Positions 9,074 through 17,120 of a stretch of 64,000 bases of DNA are shown piece after piece. A program made the translations under genes and the position numbers. The stretch comes from a halophilic archaeon SHRA6. GTDB lineage: Archaea > Halobacteriota > Halobacteria > Halobacteriales > Haloferacaceae. Numbering within the stretch: position 1 is the first letter of the stretch; each line of letters begins with the position of its first letter. The notes beneath the pieces are model-generated. The model ran no database searches. It was not told the DNA's origin and was given only the letters and a program-made list of their open reading frames with translations. Location of the stretch: the NCBI GenBank assembly GCA_005239175.1, contig SOPS01000004.1, forward strand, positions 310,001 to 374,000, in the 5' to 3' direction.

Positions 9074-9678
9074 TGATTTTCACCTCCATTTGGCGCTCGT
9101 CGATACGCCTCGCGCCCACCGGGATGCCCCGGTGGATTCTCAATTCCAGTGAGATCGCTGCTTATCGGTGAGGTGAAAAGGACATAAATCAGGTCGTTTA
9201 GGACGTAGAACCTGACACGTTCAGCCTGTGTTCCATCCGGCTTTGGGTGCGATTCGGTTACGCCCATCGAGCGAAGCAGTGCCCTGCGGCGTTTTGGCGA
9301 TAGCGCCGGGATAGGGTCGCCGAACCGCGCGCGAGCGTAGTCCTCAAGTTTCTCTAAAGATGCGTACAGTTCATCCATGTGTCCTGGACGCGGTTCCGTT
9401 CGACCGAATACACGATTTGCAATGTACGATTCGTCAATCGAAACCGCTGCGGGATACACTGCCTCTGCAAGCGCGGTCATCGTTTCGACGTGATCGCTAG
9501 GGACCGACTCATCAGGTTCGTCTTCCTCAGTGCCGGCGTTGTTGGTCAGTGGACGAACACCGTACCCGTAGATCGCTGCGCCAACAGTTACTCCACCGAG
9601 CGATAGAAGGGTATCCCGTCTCGTTTGACCCTCAGCGTCTCCTGCGCTCGTATCTGTTTGTTCTATCTTCTCGCTCAT
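9070..9678 (-). CDS. Gluconate 2-dehydrogenase subunit 3 family protein, Tat-targeted
   Basis: A 202-residue small subunit of a GMC dehydrogenase complex. The N-terminus carries a twin-arginine signal, TRRDTLLSLGG at residues ~19-29, followed by a hydrophobic stretch, as in other family members, in which this subunit leads the folded flavoprotein across the membrane. The conserved helical region follows (MTALAEAVYPAAV near residue 85, DELYASLEKLEDYARARFGD near 140). It overlaps the large subunit gene by 4 bp and the upstream membrane protein gene by 4 bp, so the three genes form a tight operon. No cytochrome c subunit, the usual third partner in proteobacteria, is present. Confidence 0.88.
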   Translation of the reverse strand: MSEKIEQTDTSAGDAEGQTRRDTLLSLGGVTVGAAIYGYGVRPLTNNAGTEEDEPDESVPSDHVETMTALAEAVYPAAVSIDESYIANRVFGRTEPRPGHMDELYASLEKLEDYARARFGDPIPALSPKRRRALLRSMGVTESHPKPDGTQAERVRFYVLNDLIYVLFTSPISSDLTGIENPPGHPGGREAYRRAPNGGENQ

Positions 9679-10583
9679 GCGCTCGCCTCCTTGACGATCA
9701 GTGACCCTGTCCGATACTGCGTGTAGGCCGCAATGACAACGATCGCGATCGGTGCCGACAGGAGTATTCCCACGTCTCCGTACCGGTAGATACCTGTTAA
9801 CACGATCATGATGGTGGACCCGAGTATTGAACCACCACCGCCAAATCCGAGCGACTCAACGAGTTGGCTCTCGGTGGCAAACAGACCCAAATCGCGAACG
9901 GCGATATCGAGCCCGATCGTTCCAAGTAGCCAGACGGTGCCGAGAACAAAATGACCAACGAGAGTCACCGTTTTCGAATCAAACAATTGATGAATCCCAC
10001 CGTCCGTTTCGGAGCCAGTTCCGGTTCGCCGATCGGTGCTTGCAAGCGCGTTCCAACGCTCTCGTAGTACATATGCGGACAGGATTACGGTTCCGACTCC
10101 GATCGTGATTGCCACCCCGAATACCAACGTCGTGACCGCCGTGTACAACGGCTCTCCGCTCAGGGCGACCGAAAGCCACGCTGCTGCTGACGTGGCGTAT
10201 ATTCCAGCTGGTGTTGCGATCCCGATATACGCCAGTATGATGCCCAGTGGTGCCCTGTTATCAACCCTGTTCCTAATAGGGTTAGGTGAGAGCCACGCGA
10301 TCACGCCCGCGAATGTGAATATCCACAACGAAACGACTGCCGTCCAGTAACCGACGCTCCCGGAGAACAGATCGTGAATAATCACGCCGGCTGCGCCACC
10401 GATCGCTATCGGCACCGAACCAAGAACAACTACCGTCGAAATGAGGAGCGCTGCCACGTACACCGTTGGGATCGCCACGCTGGCTGCAATGGTAATAGCG
10501 GCGAAACTTATGACTGTAGATACCAGTGTGCGGTTACACGCGAGCCTCGAAACAGTCGGTGAGTTGTATACCCTTTTTGACAT
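9675..10583 (-). CDS. Polytopic membrane protein, first gene of the GMC dehydrogenase operon
   Basis: A 302-residue protein I do not recognise, with about eight hydrophobic segments spread over its length and a hydrophilic, charged loop around residues 175-205. Its stop overlaps the start of the subunit 3 gene by 4 bp, so it is co-translated with a GMC dehydrogenase. Histidines lie in or next to predicted membrane segments (VIIHDLF and LVGHFVLG), which could in principle hold haem, but no established haem motif is present. By position it is a candidate membrane anchor or electron acceptor for the dehydrogenase, replacing the cytochrome c of bacterial complexes. That role is inference. Confidence 0.75.
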   Translation of the reverse strand: MSKRVYNSPTVSRLACNRTLVSTVISFAAITIAASVAIPTVYVAALLISTVVVLGSVPIAIGGAAGVIIHDLFSGSVGYWTAVVSLWIFTFAGVIAWLSPNPIRNRVDNRAPLGIILAYIGIATPAGIYATSAAAWLSVALSGEPLYTAVTTLVFGVAITIGVGTVILSAYVLRERWNALASTDRRTGTGSETDGGIHQLFDSKTVTLVGHFVLGTVWLLGTIGLDIAVRDLGLFATESQLVESLGFGGGGSILGSTIMIVLTGIYRYGDVGILLSAPIAIVVIAAYTQYRTGSLIVKEASA

Positions 10584-10980
10584 ACAGTCAAGATATTGTG
10601 AGTTTCAAGTATTGTTAGATGCCGTATAACAACCCTGAGGTCGCCCTTGTCGACTAGCTCAGCAGTATCGGTCAGTCCCGTAATTGGGTCTCCACGCGAA
10701 CGCCAGGCGACCGATTGCAGACTCTTCGCTTATTTCATTCTGGAAGATTTGGAGCATTCAAACACCGATTGCTAAATCCGGCAGTGACAATGGATCATGA
10801 CGCCCGGCACTCAGACGCAAAAGGCCGCTGTGGTAGTAAACAGGTAGCTGAAGCTCTGTCAAGAAATAACGCGGATACCCGAGGCGGTTGATGAGGCGAT
10901 CTATTGTGTACTCGAACGCAAGGAGAGATTCACGTGGGCTTGCTCGAATCGTATTGAGCATTGACCCGCCTGAGCGGTGT
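10584..10980. other. Intergenic region, no supported gene
   Basis: A 67-residue open frame on the minus strand (10758-10961) has a plausible amino-acid composition but no recognisable domain or promoter, so I do not call it. The part next to 10583 holds the promoter of the GMC operon. Confidence 0.45.
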
Positions 10981-12777
10981 TCACTCTAGCTGATGATAGT
11001 CCAACTCATAGCCCGAATCGAGTGCCGATTGAACCGCCTTACTCGGTGGCGCAACTGAAGCGGTAGACAGGCGCATCCGTCCAATATCTGCCCGCTCAAA
11101 ACAGATGTTGCGTTGCCAGTCGTCGTCCACGTCTGGATAGTCACTCCGGTAGTGCGCCCCGCGAGATTCGGTTCGTTCGAGTGCACCACTCAGGACAGAC
11201 TCCGCTGCCGTCAACATGAACCCGAGATCGATCGCCAGTTCGAATGATTCGTCGGTACCGTCCCCGATTCGGATATCAGCCGCCTTTTCGCGGAGCGTAT
11301 CGAGCTGATCGAGACCCGCCTGAATGGATTCCTCCGTTCGAAGGATGCCTGCATGATTCCACATGAGTTCTCGGAGCTCAGCGAGAACGCTATCCACATC
11401 GTACGTGCCGCTTCGGCCGGCGGTGGCAGCGAGGTCCGCAACGTGTGGCTCAAACACGGAGTTGATGATCTCCTCCGGTAGGCCCCCTGGGCCGTCGATC
11501 CGGTCGGCGATCCGCTCGCCGGCAACGACACCGTACGCGACCGTTTCGGCGAGTGAGTTCCCGCCGAGCCGGTTGGCTCCGTGGACGCCGGCCATCGTCT
11601 CACCGATCGCAAATAGCCCCGAAATGTCGGACTCGCCGTACGCGTCGACACGGACGCCGCCCATTCCATAGTGTGCTGTCGGGGCGACTTCAACCGGCTC
11701 CGCAGCCATATCAACACCCAGCTCAAGGAACCGATCGTACATACGTGGCAGCCGCTCTGCGATGAACTCGGCGTCTCTGTGTGAGATGTCGAGATAGACG
11801 CCACCGTTTTCGGTGCCACGGCCCTCCGAGATCTCCTTGGCGATCGCTCTGGCGACGACGTCGCGCGCATCGAGTTCCATCTGGTCCGGCGAGTACCGCT
11901 TCATAAACCGCTCTCCATTCGTGTTGTACAACCGCCCGCCTTCACCACGAACAGCTTCGGTGACGAGACGGCCACTCCACGGTTCCCAGTCAGGATCGCT
12001 CTCATCTACGGCCATCCCAGTCGGGTGGAACTGCACGAACTCCATATCCATGAGCGTCGCACCGGCATCGTACGCCAGCGCGGGACCGTCACCGTTGTTC
12101 TCATCGTCCCGAGAGGTGTGCCGATTGTATATCGCAGCGTAGCCTCCGGCCGCAAGAACGACACAGCCGGCGTTGAACAGGACGAACTCACCGGTATCCA
12201 TATCGAATCCGACAGCGCCGTACGCCCGAGTGCCATCCGAGAGAATCTTCGTGATCATCACGTTCTCCCGATATGGAATGTTGAGTTCCTGTGCCTTTGC
12301 GACCAGCGTATTGAGCATAGATTCTCCGGTGTGATCTCCTGCAAAGGCCGTCCGTCGGAACGACTGGGCGCCAAAGTAGCGCTGATCGATCTCGCCGTCG
12401 TCGGTCCGCGAAAACGCCATTCCCCACTCATCTAGCTCACGGAGCCGATCGGGCATCTGCTTGGTAACGGTTTCTACCTTCTCGGGGTCGTTGACGAAGT
12501 GCCCCTCGTTGATTGTATCCGCCGCATGGATCGCCCAATTGTCCTCGGGATCGTGGGTTCCAAGGGCGCCGTTGATTCCGCCACGTGCCCAGGTGGTGTG
12601 TGCGTCTCCGTGTCCACGCTTGCCAAGTACGAGGACGTCATCTACACCGCGGTCGGCGAGTTCGATCGCCGTCCGGGCACCCGCTGCCCCGGCACCGATG
12701 ATGAGGACAGAGACATCGACACGGTCATACGCAGGAATCTGACGCGAATCGCTGGTTGCCTCTTGATCAGTTTTCAC
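10981..12777 (-). CDS. Fumarate reductase/succinate dehydrogenase flavoprotein-family protein (NadB/SdhA-like)
   Basis: A 598-residue FAD enzyme of the SdhA/FrdA/NadB superfamily. The FAD fold VLIIGAGAAGARTAIELA is near the N-terminus, followed by HTTWARGGIN, where the His aligns with the covalent FAD-linking His of SdhA. The substrate site carries FHPTGM and TEAVRGEGGRLYN. The C-terminal helical domain (LRELMWNHAGILR) is intact. I choose GTG at 12777 because the only longer start is a TTG at 12846 whose extension crosses a GC palindrome. No SdhB, C or D genes adjoin, so it is not the canonical complex II subunit; L-aspartate oxidase, a soluble fumarate reductase or an AprA-like role remain possible. 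It follows the ferredoxin/molybdoenzyme genes on the same strand. Confidence 0.85.
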   Translation of the reverse strand: MKTDQEATSDSRQIPAYDRVDVSVLIIGAGAAGARTAIELADRGVDDVLVLGKRGHGDAHTTWARGGINGALGTHDPEDNWAIHAADTINEGHFVNDPEKVETVTKQMPDRLRELDEWGMAFSRTDDGEIDQRYFGAQSFRRTAFAGDHTGESMLNTLVAKAQELNIPYRENVMITKILSDGTRAYGAVGFDMDTGEFVLFNAGCVVLAAGGYAAIYNRHTSRDDENNGDGPALAYDAGATLMDMEFVQFHPTGMAVDESDPDWEPWSGRLVTEAVRGEGGRLYNTNGERFMKRYSPDQMELDARDVVARAIAKEISEGRGTENGGVYLDISHRDAEFIAERLPRMYDRFLELGVDMAAEPVEVAPTAHYGMGGVRVDAYGESDISGLFAIGETMAGVHGANRLGGNSLAETVAYGVVAGERIADRIDGPGGLPEEIINSVFEPHVADLAATAGRSGTYDVDSVLAELRELMWNHAGILRTEESIQAGLDQLDTLREKAADIRIGDGTDESFELAIDLGFMLTAAESVLSGALERTESRGAHYRSDYPDVDDDWQRNICFERADIGRMRLSTASVAPPSKAVQSALDSGYELDYHQLE

Positions 12778-12810
12778 AGGTGGATATAGGTGCTCGAGGC
12801 GTATGAACCC

Positions 12811-12830
12811 CTCGCGCGCGTGCGCGCGAG
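12811..12830. repeat. Alternating purine-pyrimidine near-palindrome (Z-DNA-prone)
   Basis: CTCGCGCGCGTGCGCGCGAG has 9-bp self-complementary arms with only the central two bases unpaired, and it alternates purine and pyrimidine almost throughout. It lies 34-53 bp upstream of the GTG I take as the flavoprotein start, in the 5' region of that gene. Confidence 0.8.
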
Positions 12831-12837
12831 CAAGCAA

Positions 12838-12883
12838 ATGAGTCAATTGCCAGTCACTGAATGAGTCGATTGCCCGTCACTGA
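12838..12883. repeat. Tandem 23-bp imperfect direct repeat
   Basis: Two abutted 23-bp units (12838-12860 and 12861-12883) differ at two positions and share the core TGCC(A/C)GTCACTGA. They lie between the glyoxalase-fold gene and the flavoprotein gene, adjoining the GC palindrome, and could be a doubled operator. Confidence 0.75.
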
Positions 12884-12926
12884 GCTACCAGCGCCCTTGA
12901 TTTTCAACTGAACTACCTGAGGCGAC

Positions 12927-13346
12927 TTACGATTCGATGAACTCCACAAGCGTCCCATCAGGGTCACGTACAAAGAAAATCCGCGTGCCGCTTTCGGTCG
13001 TTTGCGGTTCACTGATTGGCCCAACTTCATCTTTGATTTCTTCGTAGAACCCATCTATGTCGTCCACAGCGAGGCCAACGTGCGTCCCGCCAGGTCGATT
13101 GATCGTCCCCGGCGTCCGTGCTTTGCCGCAGGGTTCGTATTCGACGAGTTCGATTCGGGCACCGCCAGCATCGACGTGCGCGAACGAGCCAGTTGCCCCG
13201 TCGACATCGACCGCCGTTGCGAACGCTTCCCCGGATACTGAAAATCGAGTCAGAATGTCGAGGCCAAGCGTCTTGCTGTAAAAATTGATCGCCCGTTCGA
13301 GATCCGCTACCGTGATTCCAATGTGATGAGCAGACGGTTCCGTCAT
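12927..13346 (-). CDS. VOC-superfamily (glyoxalase/bleomycin-resistance fold) protein, lactoylglutathione lyase-like
   Basis: A 139-residue metalloprotein made of two beta-alpha-beta-beta-beta modules (residues 5-71 and 86-138). The four metal-ligand positions of glyoxalase I-type enzymes can be assigned: His8 in HHIGITV, Glu66 or Glu69 in RIELVEYE, His89 in THVGLAV and Glu135 in LVEFIE. The start ATG at 13346 matches the family's N-terminus; the frame is open further upstream but the extension is not conserved-looking. It probably acts on a thiol adduct of methylglyoxal or is methylmalonyl-CoA epimerase-like; the exact reaction is not evident. Confidence 0.85.
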   Translation of the reverse strand: MTEPSAHHIGITVADLERAINFYSKTLGLDILTRFSVSGEAFATAVDVDGATGSFAHVDAGGARIELVEYEPCGKARTPGTINRPGGTHVGLAVDDIDGFYEEIKDEVGPISEPQTTESGTRIFFVRDPDGTLVEFIES

Positions 13347-13472
13347 GGCAAACACCGCACGCCGGAGAGACAAAATGAATGCGATCGCAGCCGCAGCGCT
13401 CGAATACACAAACGAATTCGAACGCACCCACACAGGGAGGATACGAGTACGATCACGGTCACACAACGCAGT

Positions 13473-13835
13473 TTACTCTCGATCGCCCCACACTCGTTTG
13501 TCCGCAATCAACCGGACGGTCATGTCTCGATCGACCGTGATCTGACACGATAGCCGAGGATATCCAAACCGATCGGCGAGCGCATCATGCCAGTGGTCGG
13601 CCTCGCGGTCGACCGGATTGACGAGCCGGACGCCACAGGTCGCACAGAGCCCACGGCCACCGCAGTTGAGCCGCTCTGTGAGCCGTGTGTACGGTGACAG
13701 CCCCGCCGCAATGAGCACATCACGGAGTGGCTCACCGGGGGTGGCTGTAATTTGCGTCGGTCCGTCCGTGTGCAGAACGGTGACGATCGGCCCCTCATTT
13801 ACCGATGAGTCGTCAGTGAGATCGCCCTCCGTCAT
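13473..13835 (-). CDS. [2Fe-2S] ferredoxin-like protein
   Basis: A 120-residue plant-type ferredoxin fold. The cluster ligands form the canonical C-x5-C-x2-C pattern in NCGGRGLCATCG (Cys58, Cys64, Cys67) with the fourth ligand Cys97 in RLSCQ. It has an acidic N-terminal extension of about 15 residues, shorter than the insertion of the major haloarchaeal ferredoxin. Its ATG at 13835 overlaps the stop of the upstream molybdoenzyme gene (13832) by 4 bp, so the two are coupled and this ferredoxin is the likely electron carrier for that enzyme. Confidence 0.9.
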   Translation of the reverse strand: MTEGDLTDDSSVNEGPIVTVLHTDGPTQITATPGEPLRDVLIAAGLSPYTRLTERLNCGGRGLCATCGVRLVNPVDREADHWHDALADRFGYPRLSCQITVDRDMTVRLIADKRVWGDRE

Positions 13836-15391
13836 CCTTGCCGTCCGTACATTGTCTCGCGGACCCAGCCGGTTGCCCCGCTGGGAAACGCCTCAGACTC
13901 GGTTTCGGCCTGTAGCGTTCCGTCGGCTTCCCGTGCTCTGACGACGACTTCGTGTTCGTCGGCCCGCTCGTACGCGTATTTCCACATCCGCCACGCGTCG
14001 CGGGCCTGCTCAGCCCCGTCAATGCCCGGAAGCGGATCGGTGAGTTCGGCGTCAGCCCAGGTCTGTCCACCGTCGGCAGACACCTCGACTGCGGAGATGC
14101 CGCGAGTCCCCGCGTAGGCGTGTCCACCGATCGTCACCCGATCGCCGTCACGAGACTTGTGGTGGAGTTTTGCGACTGTCTCGACCGGCCCGGAGCCGTG
14201 CCACCCCCGCTCTTCCCAGTAGCCGGTCGCTGGCTCCTCGCGGATCTCGATGTCAGTCAGCCACTTGACGTTGATTTCGCCCCAGTGACCAGGGATTAGC
14301 ACCCGAACCGGTGCGCCGTGAGCCCGCGGGAGCAGATTGCCGTTCATCCCCCACGCCAAGAACCCGGTTTCGAGTGCGGCTCGCGGGAACGCGTGGTAGT
14401 AGCCGTCTTCGGCCGCCAATCGGACGCAGCAGCGATCGCCAACACCGGCGTCGTCGAGGATCGGCGCGATCGGCGTCCCAGTCCACAGTGCCGTGTCCAT
14501 GTAGCGTCCGTTGAGCTCGTCGCTCACGCAGCGAAGCGTAATGAAGCGGTGTTCGACCGGGTTATCGAGCAACTCCTCGTAAGATAGCTCGATCGGGGAG
14601 TCGACGGCTCCCGCAATTTTGAGCGACCACTCGTCGGTCGTTATCGTCGGATCGCCGGTGAGGTTGATGTCAACCTGATAGAATCCCTCCGAGACGAGCG
14701 GTTCAGCATCTGAAAGATCGAACGACTGCTGGTCGGCCTGTGTGAGCAACTCGTTGATAACTGGATCGTCGATCCCGGCGCGAGCGCGCGCAGAGGGGCT
14801 CTCAGAACCCTCTGTCGACTGCCCGGAAGAATCGAGTAGCCATCCAGCAACTGCTGCTCCCGCGATAACCGCGCCGCTACCGAGGATATCGCGCCGACGC
14901 GACCACGCACTCCCAGCGGCCGAGTTAGTGGTACTCTGGTCGCCTGAACTCGTGCCGCTCACCGGCCGCGTGAACCACCAGATAACGATCGCTCCGAGCA
15001 CACCACCGACAATCCCTGACCAGAGATCAGCAGCGACGAGCCCGATCGCCCCCAGTTGCAACCCGAGTGTCGTCCCTGCTGAAGCGATTCGATAACGCGA
15101 AGTGCGATCGCCGATCGCCATCGCGGTCCACGCCAGCACGCCGAGCGCCAACGCTGTCCCGACGGTTGCTGACGCCAAAAGCAGCGGCCGTGCGAGTCCA
15201 CCGAGTAGCGGAATGCCGATCGCGAAAACCTGGTCTGGAAACCACTCAAGCAGCGTCTCACCGATCGCTGCACCCACGAATCGATCTGATTGTCCAACAA
15301 CGAGAAACGAGCCACAGACTGCGGCGATCCCGCTGAGCAGTGAACCGATCGCCCGAATGGCCCGCGTCGACGACTCCGAACGCACCGACAT
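13832..15391 (-). CDS. Membrane-anchored sulfite-oxidase-family molybdopterin oxidoreductase
   Basis: A 519-residue protein with an N-terminal membrane domain of about five to six segments (residues ~10-186), then a sulfite-oxidase-type molybdopterin domain and a C-terminal Mo-co dimerisation domain (residues ~410-500). The Mo-ligating cysteine is Cys288 in TLRCVSDELNG. Other family signatures are GAPVRVLIPGHWG near residue 370 and WLTDIEI. A twin Arg in SRRRDILGSG (~164-173) before a hydrophobic segment could act as an internal Tat-like element. I start at the second Met (15391), closer to the hydrophobic domain. Coupled to a [2Fe-2S] ferredoxin gene by a 4-bp overlap. The substrate could be sulfite or another S/N-oxide. 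Confidence 0.88.
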   Translation of the reverse strand: MSVRSESSTRAIRAIGSLLSGIAAVCGSFLVVGQSDRFVGAAIGETLLEWFPDQVFAIGIPLLGGLARPLLLASATVGTALALGVLAWTAMAIGDRTSRYRIASAGTTLGLQLGAIGLVAADLWSGIVGGVLGAIVIWWFTRPVSGTSSGDQSTTNSAAGSAWSRRRDILGSGAVIAGAAVAGWLLDSSGQSTEGSESPSARARAGIDDPVINELLTQADQQSFDLSDAEPLVSEGFYQVDINLTGDPTITTDEWSLKIAGAVDSPIELSYEELLDNPVEHRFITLRCVSDELNGRYMDTALWTGTPIAPILDDAGVGDRCCVRLAAEDGYYHAFPRAALETGFLAWGMNGNLLPRAHGAPVRVLIPGHWGEINVKWLTDIEIREEPATGYWEERGWHGSGPVETVAKLHHKSRDGDRVTIGGHAYAGTRGISAVEVSADGGQTWADAELTDPLPGIDGAEQARDAWRMWKYAYERADEHEVVVRAREADGTLQAETESEAFPSGATGWVRETMYGRQG

Positions 15392-15511
15392 AGAGTATCC
15401 ATGCGACGTATACACAAGGATGTGTCGGCAGGGGTGGTGACCGCTCTATTGGGGTGTGCGTGCTGGCGTCGAACCGCAACCGCTATGAAATCAGTTACCG
15501 CATGAGGCGAT

Positions 15512-16435
15512 GTGTCCCGTGATCCGATCGTCCCGCCGATCGCCGCGGTGGCTGTTGCGATATTTGCCGTCAGCGGCGGGGCGATTCTTGTCCGACTCAG
15601 CGACGCGCCGAGCGCGGTGGCGGCGTTCTATCGCGTGCTGTTTACCACGCTGCCGCTGGTGCCGATCGCCGCCTTTCGGTACCGAGCGGCGTTCAGCCGG
15701 GTCTCCACCCGGGATCTCGGTTTTGCGATCGTCTCCGGAATTGCGCTCGCGATCCATTTCGCCGCCTGGTTCGAAAGTCTCGAGTGGACAAGCGTCGCGG
15801 CGAGTGTCACCCTCGTGCAGTCACAGCCGCTCTTTGTCGCGGTTGGGGCGTATCTGTTCCTCGCAGAACGGCTTACCCGACAGATGGTCGCCGGCATTCT
15901 CGTCGCCGTTGTCGGGATGGCGACGATGTCGATGGGAGATCTGCTCTCGGGGGCAGCTCTCGTCGGAGCGGATCCACTGTTTGGCAATCTGCTCGCGATC
16001 GTCGGGGCAGTGATGGCCGGCGTGTACGTGCTCGCGGGGCGATCGCTTCGCCAGCGACTCGCGCTGGTACCCTATGTGACGATCGTCTACGCGGTCTGTA
16101 CAGTGGTGCTCCTTGGGATCTCGGTCGGCCAGGGCCACGCATTGACCGGCTATCCGCCCCGGGAGTGGGCCATCTTTGCGGCGCTGGCGATCGGCCCCGG
16201 ACTACTCGGCCACACTGTTTTGAACTGGGCGCTCGGCCACCTCGAATCGAGCGTCGTCAGCGTCTCGCTGCTCGGTGAGCCGATCGGCGCGAGCGCGCTC
16301 GCGGTACTCGTGTTTGCCGAGTTTCCCACCCCGGCGACGATCGCCGGCGGCGCAATCGTCCTCATCGGGATCGTGCTCACCGCGAGAGACCGATCCGCCG
16401 AATCACGGGTCGACGAACCAACTCCGTCGGACTAA
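15512..16435 (+). CDS. EamA/DMT-superfamily transporter
   Basis: A 307-residue membrane protein with about ten hydrophobic segments arranged as two EamA repeats (residues ~10-140 and ~155-290), the size and layout of the 10-TMS drug/metabolite transporter family. Conserved family features include the AAFYRVLFTTLPL segment in the first repeat and SLLGEPIGASALAVLVFAE in the second. The start is a GTG at 15512, giving a short N-terminus before the first membrane segment. The substrate is not predictable. It is divergent from the molybdoenzyme gene with about 120 bp between them, and convergent with the SRPBCC gene. Confidence 0.88.
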   Translation: MSRDPIVPPIAAVAVAIFAVSGGAILVRLSDAPSAVAAFYRVLFTTLPLVPIAAFRYRAAFSRVSTRDLGFAIVSGIALAIHFAAWFESLEWTSVAASVTLVQSQPLFVAVGAYLFLAERLTRQMVAGILVAVVGMATMSMGDLLSGAALVGADPLFGNLLAIVGAVMAGVYVLAGRSLRQRLALVPYVTIVYAVCTVVLLGISVGQGHALTGYPPREWAIFAALAIGPGLLGHTVLNWALGHLESSVVSVSLLGEPIGASALAVLVFAEFPTPATIAGGAIVLIGIVLTARDRSAESRVDEPTPSD

Positions 16436-16476
16436 TTGCCTGCAGCCAATTGGCAGTTCATCATCAAAAGTCCAGC

Positions 16477-16959
16477 CTACGGCTCAAGCGCCGCCTTCGT
16501 CCGGCGGTGTCGATCGCGGAACATCCCCTCGAAGCCGACCCGTGAAACGGGCAATCCGGCGCGACCGATCGCCCCAAAGGGCAACTCGTACTCGACCGTA
16601 TCGACGAGAATCGTCTCGTCGCCGTCACCGTAGAACTCGTGGGTGTGGATCCACAGCTCAAAGGGCCCGCCGAGCATGTCGTCGCGAAACATCGCATAGC
16701 CGTCGCTTTCGGTTCGATCGACGATCCGAGATGTCCACCGCTGCCGTGGTCCGACTCCGAATGGACGCATCGACATATCCATCTGGGTCCCTTCATAGAG
16801 TTCTGCTGGATCGGCCTCGCCGTCTGGTCCGGTGACCGTGTGGATCTCAAGGTTCATCCAGGCCGGCGTGAGCGTTCGTAATCCGTCGAGCGTCGAGTGA
16901 AAATCCCACACTGCTGAGAGCGGCGCAGCGATGCGAGTTCGCCGCGAGAATGTAGCCAT
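16477..16959 (-). CDS. SRPBCC (START-like) family protein
   Basis: A 160-residue protein of the polyketide cyclase/lipid-binding START-like fold. The N-terminal FSRRTRIAAPLSAVWDFHST and the C-terminal helix FRDRHRRTKAAL are typical of the branch annotated as SRPBCC or cyclase-like, where a hydrophobic cavity binds a ligand. It is cytoplasmic. Upstream, between it and the GH15 gene, lie four 24-bp tandem repeats, which would fall in its promoter region. The ligand is unknown. Confidence 0.8.
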   Translation of the reverse strand: MATFSRRTRIAAPLSAVWDFHSTLDGLRTLTPAWMNLEIHTVTGPDGEADPAELYEGTQMDMSMRPFGVGPRQRWTSRIVDRTESDGYAMFRDDMLGGPFELWIHTHEFYGDGDETILVDTVEYELPFGAIGRAGLPVSRVGFEGMFRDRHRRTKAALEP

Positions 16960-17010
16960 ACGTCCGTTAGGGGGTGGTCGAAGAAAAGCCTGTTACCACA
17001 CCGATCGACC

Positions 17011-17106
17011 GACGACTGCAGGTACGGGCCGACAGACGACCACAGGTACGGGCCGACAGACGACCACAGGTACGGGCCGACAGACGACCGCAGGTACGGG
17101 CCGACC
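17011..17106. repeat. Tandem array of four 24-bp units
   Basis: Four contiguous 24-bp copies: 17011-17034, 17035-17058, 17059-17082 and 17083-17106. The two central copies are identical; the outer ones differ at one to two bases. Each contains the core CAGGTACGGGCCGAC. The array lies between the GH15 stop (17121) and the start of the SRPBCC gene (16959), outside both. Confidence 0.92.
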
Positions 17107-17120
17107 GACCGGTGCTCCGC

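Noticed and set aside
10758-10961. 67-residue frame on the minus strand
   Set aside because: No recognisable domain, promoter or coupling; possibly a remnant, but not supportable.
17011-17106. CRISPR array
   Set aside because: The 24-bp units abut without spacers, and no cas genes are present.
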